This document shows, piece after piece, positions 46,425 through 56,949 of a stretch of DNA of 64,000 bases. This DNA is from Akebia trifoliata (taxonomy: Eukaryota; Streptophyta; Magnoliopsida; Ranunculales; Lardizabalaceae). Each line of letters starts with the position of its first letter. Position 1 is the stretch's first letter. The notes below the pieces were generated by a model, which saw nothing but the letters and a program-made list of their open reading frames with translations, made no database searches and was not told where the DNA came from. The stretch covers positions 9,183,049-9,247,048 of the forward strand of contig CM030714.1 in NCBI GenBank assembly GCA_017979445.1. The letters run 5' to 3'. The position numbers and the translations under genes are program-made.

Positions 46425-46691
46425 TTGCTATTTTGTGATCAACTTTTGACAAATTTACGATTAGGTTCAGTGCTCATTTTAATTTTCAAAATGTGAATGA
46501 GCAACGAATTTGGAGGTTTTAAAGTGACTATTTCAAAGTTTAAAAGTGGAATTATCACTTTAAACATGTAAAATAGTCACTATAAAACCATCGAATTCGT
46601 TGCCGGTTTACATTTTGTTAATTAAAATGAACAACATGAGCCAGAATTGTAAATTCGTCAAAAATTGATCACGTTTTCATAAATATCTCAT
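46425..46691. mobile_element. Inverted-repeat MITE, family G copy 2
   Basis: The arms GTGATCAACTTTTGACAAAT and (inverted) GTGATCAATTTTTGACGAAT frame about 265 bp, with an internal palindrome around AAAGTGACTATTTCAAAG. The same family as the preceding element. Confidence 0.68.
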
Positions 46692-46731
46692 GTTTTAGAT
46701 TTTCTTTATGCTATCATCCAAGACTCTCATG

Positions 46732-46998
46732 TATGCTCTTGATAGAAAGAAGAATCGTGATAATCTGGCTACTCCACGTGGCAAACTCAATGGATTACCT
46801 GACGTGACAAGTTCGGGAACTTTAAAGTTGCACTCCTCGGAATACACGTCCGTAGTTCCTCTTAAAAATATGTATCTCAAGGGAATCGTGTATCCCGAGG
46901 AGCACAAATCTACAGTTCCCGAACTTGTCATGTCAAATAGTTCATTGAGTATGCCATGGGGGGTAGGTAGATTAGCACGACTCTAGAAAGAATTATTG
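46732..46998. mobile_element. Long-hairpin MITE
   Basis: Inverted arms of about 110-120 bp include GACAAGTTCGGGAACT on the left and AGTTCCCGAACTTGTC on the right, extending outward through CCACGTGGCAAACTCAATG paired with CATTGAGTATGCCATGG. A looser relative is at 14.1-14.3 kb. The two opposing ORFs here are an artefact of the hairpin. Confidence 0.72.
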
Positions 46999-47240
46999 CA
47001 TATTTATTACCATGATTCTACCTTTCCACAATCTCGATTGTTATTATGATGCCTGGGGTCTTCCTTCTTAGCCTCTTTATTGTTATAATAATTTAACTAT
47101 TTTAAGATTTTCAAATACAAAGTGATTTTAATATTGTAGTTAAAAGTGGTGTACACTTAACTTTTATCTATTTTGGTGTTATCAAACACAAAAGTAATTA
47201 TTTTACTTGTTTAATTATATTGAGTATATCCAACACACAA

Positions 47241-47900
47241 GTGATGAGTTTTTAACTTGTTCTCTAAAATATTTAGTCCCACATCGACTATAAGAAAGAC
47301 TAACTATGTTTTTATATATCATCTTGTTTTACTTGTGTGGTAAGATTAAAAATAATAGGAGGCCCTCGCGCGCACAGGAACCCAAGAGGAAAAATCCAAG
47401 GTTTTAATTAGAATTTGAATCCATTGATCCGAACGTTTCATAAGATGATATGGGATCATGATCTTATATATAAGTCATAGTCTTCATCGTCTTTAACCTA
47501 TTCATAAAAGATGATGCAACACCTTTTTTTAACACAATCAGAAGGACATACAACACAATTCAAGTGATGAGTTTTTAACTTGTTCTCTAAAATATTTAGT
47601 CCCACATCGATTATAAGAAAGACTAACTATATCTTTATATATTATCTTATTTTACTTATGTGGTAAGATTAGAAAGAATAGAAGGTCCACACACGTACGG
47701 GTACCTAAGAGGAAAAATCTAAAATTCCAATTAAAATTAGGCTCTGTTGATCCCAACGTTTCATAAGATAATATGAGATCATGATCTTATATATAAGTCA
47801 TAGTCGTCATCCTCTTTAACCTATTCATAAAAGATGAAGCAACACCTTTGTTTTTTTTCTTTTTTTCATAAAAGATGTTGCAACACCTTTTCTTTTTTTT
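47241..47900. repeat. Tandem direct duplication, 323-bp unit
   Basis: GTGATGAGTTTTTAACTTGT begins both units (47,241 and 47,564). Each continues with TTTAGTCCCACATCGA and ends at TAACCTATTCATAAAAGATG. A third partial piece (CATAAAAGATGTTGCAACACC, near 47,867) follows. The TAGTCCCACATCG word resembles the edge of several plant LTR or TRIM repeats; no PBS was found here. Confidence 0.85.
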
Positions 47901-47979
47901 TTTTAACACAATAATGAGAAGGACGTACAACACAGTGGCTCTAGAAGCATGGCCCCCAACATTAACTTCTTCCACGTAT

Positions 47980-50410
47980 TATATGACTTATTGTATGTGT
48001 TAGATGTATGTGTTGATTGATCATGACATAAGTGGGTCCTATTCATAGTACACATGATCGACATGATAATTGATGTCTTTACGATATAACCTATGTAGTC
48101 CCAATTTTCGTGAATAATATTCCTAACATTTGGTGTAAAATATGATTAAAAATAATTTCCTTACTAATTTATCTGAAACATTAGTCCTTCAAGCCATTTA
48201 TGAAAATATCTCAACTCCAATAGCTAAAAATTGTCGATCAAAGAATATTTTTTGCTCACAGCAGTTGGACATGTGGCATAAATGCCATCATCCATGGAAA
48301 GAAAAATTCTCTCTCTTGCCCGCACGTCCTCTACCCACAAATTCAATTTTGCGATTTAAAATTTTAAAATGGGTCATTGAGACAACATGAATTTTCACAT
48401 TGTCAATCTAGCACCACAACCTTCTATATTTTATTAAAAATCTCATATTCAAAAGAAAAAAAATTATTTTTCAAACTTGATCCATGAAATTAAAAATGGA
48501 TAGTTACTGAGTACCCAAACTTAAAATTAAAATTCAACTGTGAAAAAAAAAATATATATATATATATATATATTGGTTTTTTAAGAAGTTCTTAGAATTT
48601 CATCCTCTACATCTCTATAACATCGGATTATGTTTTTAATGGCAAAAAGTGACCCGATCAAGAAATTTTCATTTTCCACGATGGGCAGGAGAGAAATTTC
48701 CTCTCTTGTTGCTGATGTCATTTGCATCACATGTTAAATGATTGTTGGACTGTGAGCACTTGTCGACCAAGGGGTGTACACGAAAGCAAACACCCCATAT
48801 TCCTTCACATCTTTTTGTAGAATGATCAAATAGTCAATCTAATTTATGGACTTTGAGATCTCCCAGGTGAGATCAAACAATCTAACATGTAATGATGGAT
48901 GTGCAAGTATAGAAGAATCACCGGCCAAGTTGGAGAACTCAAAAGGCTTTGAAATTAATTTATGCTAGAACATGAGTACTTCCATGTAATAAATATAATA
49001 AAGTATTAGATATCAAATATATAAACTTGATACTTAGTAGTACTTCTTCATAAATATATGTTAGATCAAGAGGAAACAACAAATTAAATCATGGGAAACA
49101 TCAAACAAAAAAGTATTTGACATTGTTGGATAGAAAAATGGTCTAATACTATTTATCTAAACTTTGTGGATTTCGAATCCAAGAGTCTATATTATATAGA
49201 ATGAATCTTCAGACCAGCTTATCTGGTCAAGGATTGGTACAGCCACGCCTTCCTTCTTAGGACTTAGGGGTGATCGATTTTCTATATTTACTGATTCGGT
49301 AACATTTTATTCTATTAGTAGATGACCCATGATTCAAAGTTTCCTACCATTTAAAAATATTTGGTAAATTACTCTAATTTTGATCAACAAATATTGAATG
49401 TTTCGAAGAAAAAAAAAATTAGATTATTGACTCAGAATAATTTGTAACGTCAATGATTTTTTCGATCGAATGAAATATTGCATCAAAACTAGATTTTAAA
49501 TCTTAGGTGAACACTACTTAAAACAAATTTATATAAATTCACCAAGTATTACTTAGAAAAATTTTTGTATAATGGAAAAAGTTTACAATGATTTGTAACT
49601 TTATAGAATTTCTTAAAGATAAATCGTCGGATTAAACAAAATTTTAAGACTTTAAGCACCGACAAATATTTAAGATGATTTATTAAAAGGACACGAAGCA
49701 CCAATCACCAATCACATGCAAATTATTTTACTTTAGATTGATTAAGACTTTTGGAAAATTAATCTTCTTTATGAAAATGAATTGTTTTCCAGTCGTTTGA
49801 GGTTTTCCATCAAACGAAATAACTGAGATGGAAGGATACTTATGCTCTCCTAGGGATTCCCATCTTTAAAATTAGTATTAATCTTTAGGAAACTTTTATT
49901 TATCCTTACATCTCAACCGTACGTTTGATGGAGATCCTAAACGGTGATTTGAGGTTAGAAAAGTCCTATTATTTTCTACGAAATAAGAGAGGAGAGATTG
50001 TTTAAGAAGATGTTTGGATAAGTTAGTTTGACTTTCAAATGTTTGACGGGGTGACGTGGCCTTTCGGTGCTTTATAGAGAACAGAGATGGTTAAAGTTAA
50101 GTTAATAAGCCCTCAATCGTGGAGCCACGTAATAACCTCGTTGGATTTTGTTGGATTCCATTGTGACGTGTTTCTCGTCCCACTTTCTTTAGTTGCATTT
50201 GCTTACGTGTAGACACGCATACTTCCACGTTCTTTTTGCCTTGTTATGTACAAAAACCCTGGTACTTCACTTTGCTTCGATAGTAATCCAAGTGAGATTT
50301 ATCACGTGTAACACATAGTCATCTCCTTATATACCATCTGTGTTGATTTGATCCATCAAGTTTTCCTATTGTTGACTTTGATATTTGATTTCGAGCTTTT
50401 TTCCTTTTTT
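47980..50410. other. Intergenic stretch, no gene seen
   Basis: AT-rich, with one 82-codon ORF near 48,142 lacking any recognisable domain. A (TA)n tract lies at 48,551-48,573. Several TATATA/ACACGTG-like words around 50,180-50,340 look promoter-like, but no coding region follows on either strand. Confidence 0.5.
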
Positions 50411-50415
50411 CTTTT

Positions 50416-50580
50416 TTTTTTTTTTTTTTTACGAGCCTCACATACCAATCACCCTGCACATGTTCATTAGTTAAATATAATCACTTTTATATGGAGGGAC
50501 ATATAACAATTAGAAAGGTGTAATGGGGTAGCAAATCCAATCGCCCTTATTATCTAAACTAATCCTTGGGATTTCAAGCT
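50416..50580 (-). mobile_element. SINE, family S copy 2
   Basis: Same layout as 40,283-40,440: poly-T on the plus strand (poly-A of the inserted strand), then TTAGTTAAATATAATCACTT and TGGAGGGACATATA. The tRNA-like end is more degraded here. Confidence 0.45.
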
Positions 50581-50917
50581 TGTTCTTTGACAAAAGAGGA
50601 GGGGAATTCCCACTATTACAATTGTATTTAAAAGGTTTGAATCGTCAATCAATCATACGATGGTGAATTCATGATCACATTCTAGGATACTAACAATAAT
50701 GAAGAATTATCCCAAAACTTTGGAGTCACTAAATTGAATTACGCTCTTCTATTCCCCTATCCACAATTAGGTCTTCTATTATTGAAAGTGAGCTTATATA
50801 CTATTAATAGAGTTCGCCCTTACCTACATCATGAGCATCCTCTTTAAGGATAAAGGAGTTAAAAATAGAAAAATAATAAAATTAGAAAAATATTATTAAA
50901 ATCTTTGAGATTAAGAG

Positions 50918-51136
50918 GAACAAAGATTTGTTATTTTGAATTTTATGTGTTAAGCTGATGAATCAATGGCATGCCATAAACAAGTAAAATCCAAGTACTT
51001 AAATGGCTTGAAAATTCTCCAAAAATTCTCTCTCCACTAACCAATTCCTATTGCTTTTTTTTTTACCAATACACATAACAATATGCAATTGGTTCATCAA
51101 TTTAGCATGTAAATTCAAAACAACAAATCTTTGTTC
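50918..51136. mobile_element. Mutator-like MITE, 219 bp
   Basis: It starts GAACAAAGATTTGTT and ends AACAAATCTTTGTTC, a perfect 15-bp inverted terminus; the arms continue imperfectly with TTTTGAATTT. Flanks are GATTAAGAG (50,909-50,917) and GATTAAGGG (51,137-51,145), a 9-bp duplication with one mismatch. A 9-bp duplication suggests the Mutator superfamily. Confidence 0.8.
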
Positions 51137-51284
51137 GATTAAGGGGTAAAAGAGAAGAAAAAAAAATTAATATTGAAGAGATACCGTTAAGAAAGGGGGA
51201 GATGAGGAAAGACATTAAAATTATAAAAGAGGAAAGACGATAAAATCAAAGAGGAAAACTAGTAAAATTAGTAGGATATAATTA

Positions 51285-51350
51285 AATAGGGTCTGGTTAA
51301 CGTGTACCTCTTAAAGGGGCACACGGCACACCTTAAAGTGCATTAATTAC
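51285..51350. repeat. Half copy of the 53.7-kb foldback element
   Basis: GGTCTGGTTAACGTGTACC and CCTTAAAGTGCATTA match the left arm of the hairpin at 53,701-53,797. Confidence 0.55.
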
Positions 51351-53177
51351 CCTTAAGGAAATTGACTTTATTGAAAATGACCTCAAAATATTAAGTTTTT
51401 ACCAAAATACCACCACAAGCTTAATCCCCAGGTGTAACAAGAAAATAAATGGCCTACTCAGTTTATTGCCTCTCTCTCTCTCTCACATCCCCTACAATTT
51501 ATCGAAAATGGCCTCAAAATATTAAGTTTTAACAAGATAGTTAAAAAAGGGAGAGAGGGAAAGGAAAGATATTAAAATTGTAGGGGAAGCAAAAAACCGA
51601 TATAAATACAACAAAACGTGCGTTACTATCTTCTCAAACTCTCAAGCTTCATGAAGACAAAGAAGCACGTATAATCTAAACCACTATCTCAAAACTTCAA
51701 TACAATTAGTAGTACATCTGAATTTGTGAGGTTTCATTAGTTGAGTAGCTATGCAGCAAATGAATCAAATTAATGAGTGGTTTATGTTGATGGAAGGTTG
51801 GCTGGAACTCGAGGAAGATGAACAAACTGTCCTTTCACTCATGGACACTGCTCTGCAAGTATTTTCCTGCCTTGGTATCAAACCTGCATGAGATAAAAGG
51901 TTTTGAATGGGCAAATGTAGAATGCATGCAGATTCCGGAATCCATACTCTCTAGGGCTCAAATCTTTTTCAAGTAATTTAATGCCATAGGAAGCAATATT
52001 AATCTCGATAAATAATTTTCCATCTTATAAATGTACTTTTTTCTCATAGTATCTATCTTTTCATTTCAATCGAAACCTGTTTAGAGCAACTTCTCTTTGG
52101 AATATGGAGCATTGAGAATCCTTCTTTCTAGCTTCATCGTGAACAAAAAGGCCTTCATTGTGCCCACTCTCTTCGGTGGTGGTCCTGGCTGAATTTGGAC
52201 TCCATAGTGGTGGTGGACCTGTTTGTGAATTAAAATATGGGTTAAAGTACTGCACCATAGCCTGAACCTGAATCATCAAACCTGGGCAGAGATGACCCCA
52301 AGCTGAGGGCATGGATACGTTGTTTCAGCTTGAACAGGTCGGCCTATTGTTCTCTGGAGCACCATCACATTGAGGAGCATCAGCAGTATTAACAGGACCT
52401 TGATACAATACATGATTCAGTAAGTTATTGTACTTTCTTCGGGTTTATTGTGAAAACTAGCGGACGTGGGAACAACGAGGGGATTTATTGTACTGTTATT
52501 ATACCCGCAAGAAATATGGTGTTCTATAATGCAATTCTTAAATGAGGTTACTGTCCTTTTATTTTTGAATGATGCTCTAAAAGAAATTACTGATGGGGAC
52601 TCACCGTGAAAAGGTCGAGGTATTTGAATGGTTCAATGTAGGCTTCTATCAGTACATTTGTTCACTTGGTCACTAGGATAGAATCCTCTCAATGAAAGCT
52701 CCAAAATTGGATTGGAACACTAGTTGTTCGAGCCCTCATATGCTTCGGAGTGAGTTTTTGCATCATTGCAAAGCACCTTTTTCAACAAGAGAGTTGTATG
52801 AATGCGGACGATTATCAAATTCAACCATCAAGTTAATGCTTTTATGATTTGTTGCTCCAACGAAGTCAATGGCATCTCCAGCAGATTTGACTTGCTCATG
52901 ATTGCCGTCCCTAGGATCACTAGGAATATTAGCATCCTTGCCCTGAATCATAGTTCTTGCAAAAGCATGATTTTCTTCTCTGGTTAGCCCTGTTAAGTGG
53001 TTAGCTCTGTTGCAGTGTGCCACCTCCAAGCCGGGCTTTGTACAAGAGCTCTGCACAAGGGGCGGCAAATTATGCAATGTCGAAGTAAAATTTGAAGTAT
53101 TCAGCTTAAGCTGAAAAAGACAATTTATGTTCACAATGAGTGGTCATAGAGATTGAGGGAAATGAATTCCTTCTTAA

Positions 53178-53482
53178 TGTCGAGTGTATGTTTTCCTCGA
53201 GTCTCAGGTGTGTCATACCTCATTTAAAGCCCCATGACACTCTTATATTCATAGTTCTCCCCCTCTTCAACAGATCGGTCTTTTGAAATAGTTAGTTAGT
53301 TAACATGGTATCAGAGCATTAGGTTCGTATAGATCACAAGTTTGATTCTTTCCACCCTTATGGGTGAGGGTGGGGTGTTGAGAGTATAATTTCCTCCACT
53401 CTCGAGTGTGTCATACTCCAATTAAGCTCCATGACCCTCTTACATTCATAGTTATCCCCCTCTCCAACAAATCAATTTAACA
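53178..53482 (+). mobile_element. TRIM retroelement (miniature LTR element), 305 bp
   Basis: LTR 1 (53,178-53,305) and LTR 2 (53,376-53,482) share GTGTGTCATAC and a TATTCATAGTTCTCCCCCTC-like segment, begin TGTYGAG and end TTAACA. TGGTATCAGAGC directly follows LTR 1 (53,306-53,317), a full initiator tRNA-Met primer binding site. A polypurine tract (TGGGTGAGGGTGGGG, 53,361-53,375) directly precedes LTR 2. The internal region is only 70 bp with no coding capacity, which fits a TRIM. The flanking 5 bp do not match, so its target duplication has been lost or never existed. Confidence 0.85.
53306..53317 (+). other. Primer binding site of the TRIM
   Basis: TGGTATCAGAGC, complementary to initiator tRNA-Met, abutting the 3' end of LTR 1. 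Confidence 0.88.
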
Positions 53483-53523
53483 TGTTTGGTTCCTTCTGCA
53501 TCGATTAGACAACAATGGACTTG

Positions 53524-53595
53524 AGTCCGTAGCTCAATTGGGTATGTACCTTGAGGTTGTTGGGTTCAATCCCATCTTACTCACTAAAAACACTT
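53524..53595 (+). mobile_element. tRNA-derived SINE head
   Basis: TAGCTCAATTGG (53,530-53,541) fits a Pol III A box and GGTTCAATCCC (53,563-53,573) a B box. The spacing of 33 bp is that of a tRNA gene. There is no complete cloverleaf, and a T-run follows (53,593-53,602). Best read as a short SINE or a decayed tRNA. Confidence 0.55.
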
Positions 53596-53700
53596 TTTTT
53601 TAAATGGCCAACATATTACCTTAATCAAGTTGTACCTAACCAATAAAAACTTCTCCTAATTGTGTCATTTATACAAATGAGATATTGCTATTTTTTTATG

Positions 53701-53797
53701 GGTCTTGTTAATGTGTGCCTTAAGGGTACACGTTAAAGTGCATTACCCCAAGGTATCTTTAATGCACTTTTAACGTATGCCCACATTAACAAGAGCC
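53701..53797. mobile_element. Short foldback MITE
   Basis: A 97-bp hairpin: GTCTTGTTAATGTGTGCC and CGTTAAAGTGCATTA on the left pair with TAATGCACTTTTAACG and CCCACATTAACAAGAGCC on the right around a short loop. One arm recurs at 51,285. Confidence 0.75.
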
Positions 53798-54589
53798 TTT
53801 TATTTAGATCTCTCCCTATTTTACAAATCTATCAGAGAGACAAGATAAACAAATAGGCATGCCTCGTTTTGCAGATATTACAGCAACTTAAACACGAGAT
53901 GTTTAACCATCTTTTAAGAATGACTAAAAGAAGAATAACTACTTTCTCACTACAATCCTTATTTTTCAGTCCGCCTGTTGTGTAATCACATGAGTGATTA
54001 CTTGCAGCATTATTTTCTGAAGTAGCTTCAACTTTTTGTAGTGCAGGGCTCCCATCTTGGAGACCATGTCTACCTCCACTTTCTGATAAGATATTAAAAT
54101 TAAATTCAATTAGTTCTAACTTCTAAGGATAAGTTCTAAATAACTATGGCACCATGGGACATACCAAAACTTATTAAAGAAAAGCACACTAATGTACAAG
54201 AAAAGTGTAAAGGATAGAGCATACAGATTGCCTTATCCAAACATGTTGCCACAAATTCCTGAGCTCATTCTTCCTAATAGGCTTAACGAGAAAGTCAGCA
54301 GCGTCACTCATCATGCAGTTGAAAACCACATCTATCGAATCATGCGAGGACATCACTGCATAAATCACAAGAATTGCCAACAAGTTTGAAACAAAAAAAA
54401 TCTTGTATTTATCCAAATATTATCGAAGATTATCTAAACTTTTTAAAATGCTCCATTATCTTGGTGAGAAGACCAAATCCAGATATTGAGGGCAATTCTA
54501 CTTCTGTCAAGACGAGGTCTATGTTATGGTGTCTTCTCTTTAGTATCTCCCATGCCTTCAATCCATCCGGAATTGCTGCAACTGCACAT

Positions 54590-56060
54590 ACAAACACAAA
54601 AATCATGTTTTATCGATAAGATTATGACTCATTGCAAGCCTTGAAAATTTTATTAATAGACATTGAGAGGCTTTCAAGGATACACATAAATTGGAAAGTT
54701 TGATATTCACAATTCATTGAGAGAAAAAAATTTCAAAATATTTAGGGTAGAAATTATAAGACAAGAAGCAATAGTTTGATTGATTGGAATATGCATATAG
54801 ATCTTATGCTCACACTCAAGTTGAAGGACCAAATAACTTAGGTTATAACTTGACCGAAAATTTTTGTATGTGCCTTTGAAAAAAAGCCATGGATATCCTA
54901 TAAACACATACCTTCACAAATTTGGGTATATTTACACACCTTACTTCAGTACCAACTCATGACTGAGTTCAACTAGCCCAAGTTATAGTCGTGGTCGAAA
55001 AATTTAGGAATTTTATTGTACTATAGAGGCCGGAGTGAATAGACTCTCCTAAAAGTGAACGTACAGGTTGGACTTGTTTAAAAGGTAAAGAGTCACAGTA
55101 GTCGTGCACAACCTCTTGGTATCCTTTTTCTAATAGAGAAAATGAAAAGAAAAGGCACAATAATGAAAAAAAAATGCTAGTGGTCTATAAACCTTGGGAA
55201 CCTAAAGCTATATCACACCATCATAATTCCATGAACAACACCTATGAACAATCATATTTGGTCAAAGATACAACTAGATCTTGAGTTATACATGTAAACT
55301 CTTAACATAATTATCATGAAGACTCACTCATCCTACCACATAACAAAGCAGACCCTTAGTGAGGTTCAACATTTTGGTTGCATCCCCGCCCCCCAGGCCC
55401 AAAAAAAAAAGAGAGGAAACTATAATATCAACTATAAATGAATACTAACAAATGATGATACTATTATATATTGGACAGTGGTGTGATTTTATGGACAGTT
55501 GAAGCCTTGACATGTGTCACCTTGGAAAGGTGGTAAAGTTTGTGCGTGGTAATACAGAGATCTGAGATTAAAACATGCCTTCACAATTAAACATATCAAA
55601 CACAAAAATTGAAGGCAGTTTAATAATAATGTTTGGATTGTTTTGTGGTAGTTTAGAGGGACAAAAAAAACCAATATCATTAGAAAGCTCTTTCCGAGAT
55701 CGTTCAAACTCTACCCATTATTAAATATAAATTAGTTATTTACACAAATATGGAAATCACCTACAATGGCCTTACAAAATCGATGTTTTACAACTAATAA
55801 TGAGAAACAAAGAAGCATTGAGATATTACAAGAACCATACTACATAATCATGAAATTCATGCTTCGAAAAATTCCACAGATCGAATTGATGACTTTTTGT
55901 TTCATTTTAAGAGATGAATCAGATGTTGGTTTATGTCCCTAACTTGAGTTTTTGGGTGTATCTTGTAGTCGGGGGGCGTTCAGGGGCCGACAGGTCCCCG
56001 AATTCGACCCAGAATTGGCTCGATTCGGGCGTCTGTACAACTTTTAGAGGCATTTTCATA
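54590..56060. other. Intergenic stretch, no gene seen
   Basis: AT-rich. I looked here for the missing first exons of the PRR pseudogene (minus strand, conserved D-D and K-C-S-Y-x-V motifs) and found none. Short ORFs have no domain. A GC-richer patch at 55,970-56,035 (GGGGGGCGTTCAGGGG) adjoins the next element. Confidence 0.5.
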
Positions 56061-56070
56061 ATTAAAAAAT

Positions 56071-56945
56071 GGGGAAATTATCAACAAAAAAAAAAAACCT
56101 AATAAAAGAAATATTTCACAAAAAAGTAACAAGTTTATGGAAATTACCAAAAGGAACCTATTTCGACCCTTTAAAGACCGAATTTTTTTTAAAATTAAAA
56201 TTTCAACTATTTAAGGGTCAAATTTTTTTATAATTTAAAAAAAAAAAAAAAGTTAACAATTGCGGCTGCCACTTTTTTTTTTTTCTGGCACGTTTTCGGT
56301 TGTTCCTAATACATAAAACATGGGCATGACCCACCCACCAACTCAATAGATGAAGAGAAAACATGCAATCAATGTCGGACATCATGGCCAAGCCACTATT
56401 AGATGTAAGGTAAGAGCGGACTTGCATGTTAAGCCACCCAAATCCCCATCTTATAATTTATTTACTATTGGCTCAAGAAAACAAGTAGGGATGATGGGTC
56501 AATTGGGTCCCATAATCTGTAACACGCATATCATATGAGATATATTAGTGACATAGGAGATTTTTTAAGAAACGCTCAACAATTTGTGGACTGTAATTGA
56601 TGATGAATTACACTTTTTTATACACATTAAAAGTAAAACTTTTCATACTAGTTATGGCGAGAATAGGTGAGACCCACTTCCTACATTGTCAAAATCCCAT
56701 CTAATTCAACAACCATACTTATATGATGGGTGGGTCATGCCCATGTTTCATGCATTAAGAACAATCGAAAATCGTTCCTAAACGTAACAGAAAAAAAAAA
56801 TAAAAATAAAAAAAATGATGGTCGTAATTGTTGACTTTTTTTTATAAAAAAATTCAGCACTTTAAGTTCCTTCTGATAATTTTCACCAACTTATTACTTT
56901 TTTGCGAAATATTTTTTTATTAATTTTTCTTTTTATAATTCTCCC
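56071..56945. mobile_element. Long-TIR Mutator-like element, about 875 bp
   Basis: Inverted arms of about 200-250 bp. GGGGAAATTATCAAC at the left pairs with TATAATTCTCCC at the right end, and AAGTAACAAGTTTATGG pairs with CCAACTTATTACTT. GGGCATGACCCACCCACCA (56,323) pairs with GGTGGGTCATGCCCATG (56,728). Flanks TTAAAAAAT and TTAAAAATT form a possible 9-bp duplication (8/9). No transposase is seen; the ORF within it is unsupported. Confidence 0.7.
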
Positions 56946-56949
56946 TTAA

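Larger units (their letters stand above)
51782..54581 (-). pseudogene. PRR7/PRR37-like pseudo-response regulator pseudogene
   Basis: Minus-strand exons in family order: 54,448-54,581 encodes [20 protein letters not shown] and [20 protein letters not shown]; 54,225-54,355 encodes [17 protein letters not shown] and [20 protein letters not shown] (the pseudo-receiver domain). About 53,944-54,082 encodes a Ser-rich linker, and 52,763-53,110 a variable region with GKDANIPSDPRDGNHEQ. 52,000-52,312 gives QREVALNRFRLK, a TGA, then KDRYYEKKV; 51,782-51,883 gives RKILAEQCP, a TGA, then VKGQFV. The last two are the CCT domain, split by its usual intron. PRR proteins are circadian-clock transcriptional repressors. 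This copy lacks the exons encoding the N-terminal part of the receiver, lacks the expected KxxKNIPVI link between two exons, and has at least two nonsense codons in CCT. A TRIM element and a SINE-like repeat sit in one intron. Confidence 0.88.

Noticed and set aside
48142..48390. 82-codon ORF with several Cys/His residues
   Set aside because: No zinc-binding spacing or known motif; isolated in transposon-rich DNA.
51721..51894. Plus-strand small ORF MNQINEWFMLMEGWLELEE
   Set aside because: First looked like a small acidic protein, but the opposite strand encodes the end of the PRR CCT domain, which explains the openness.
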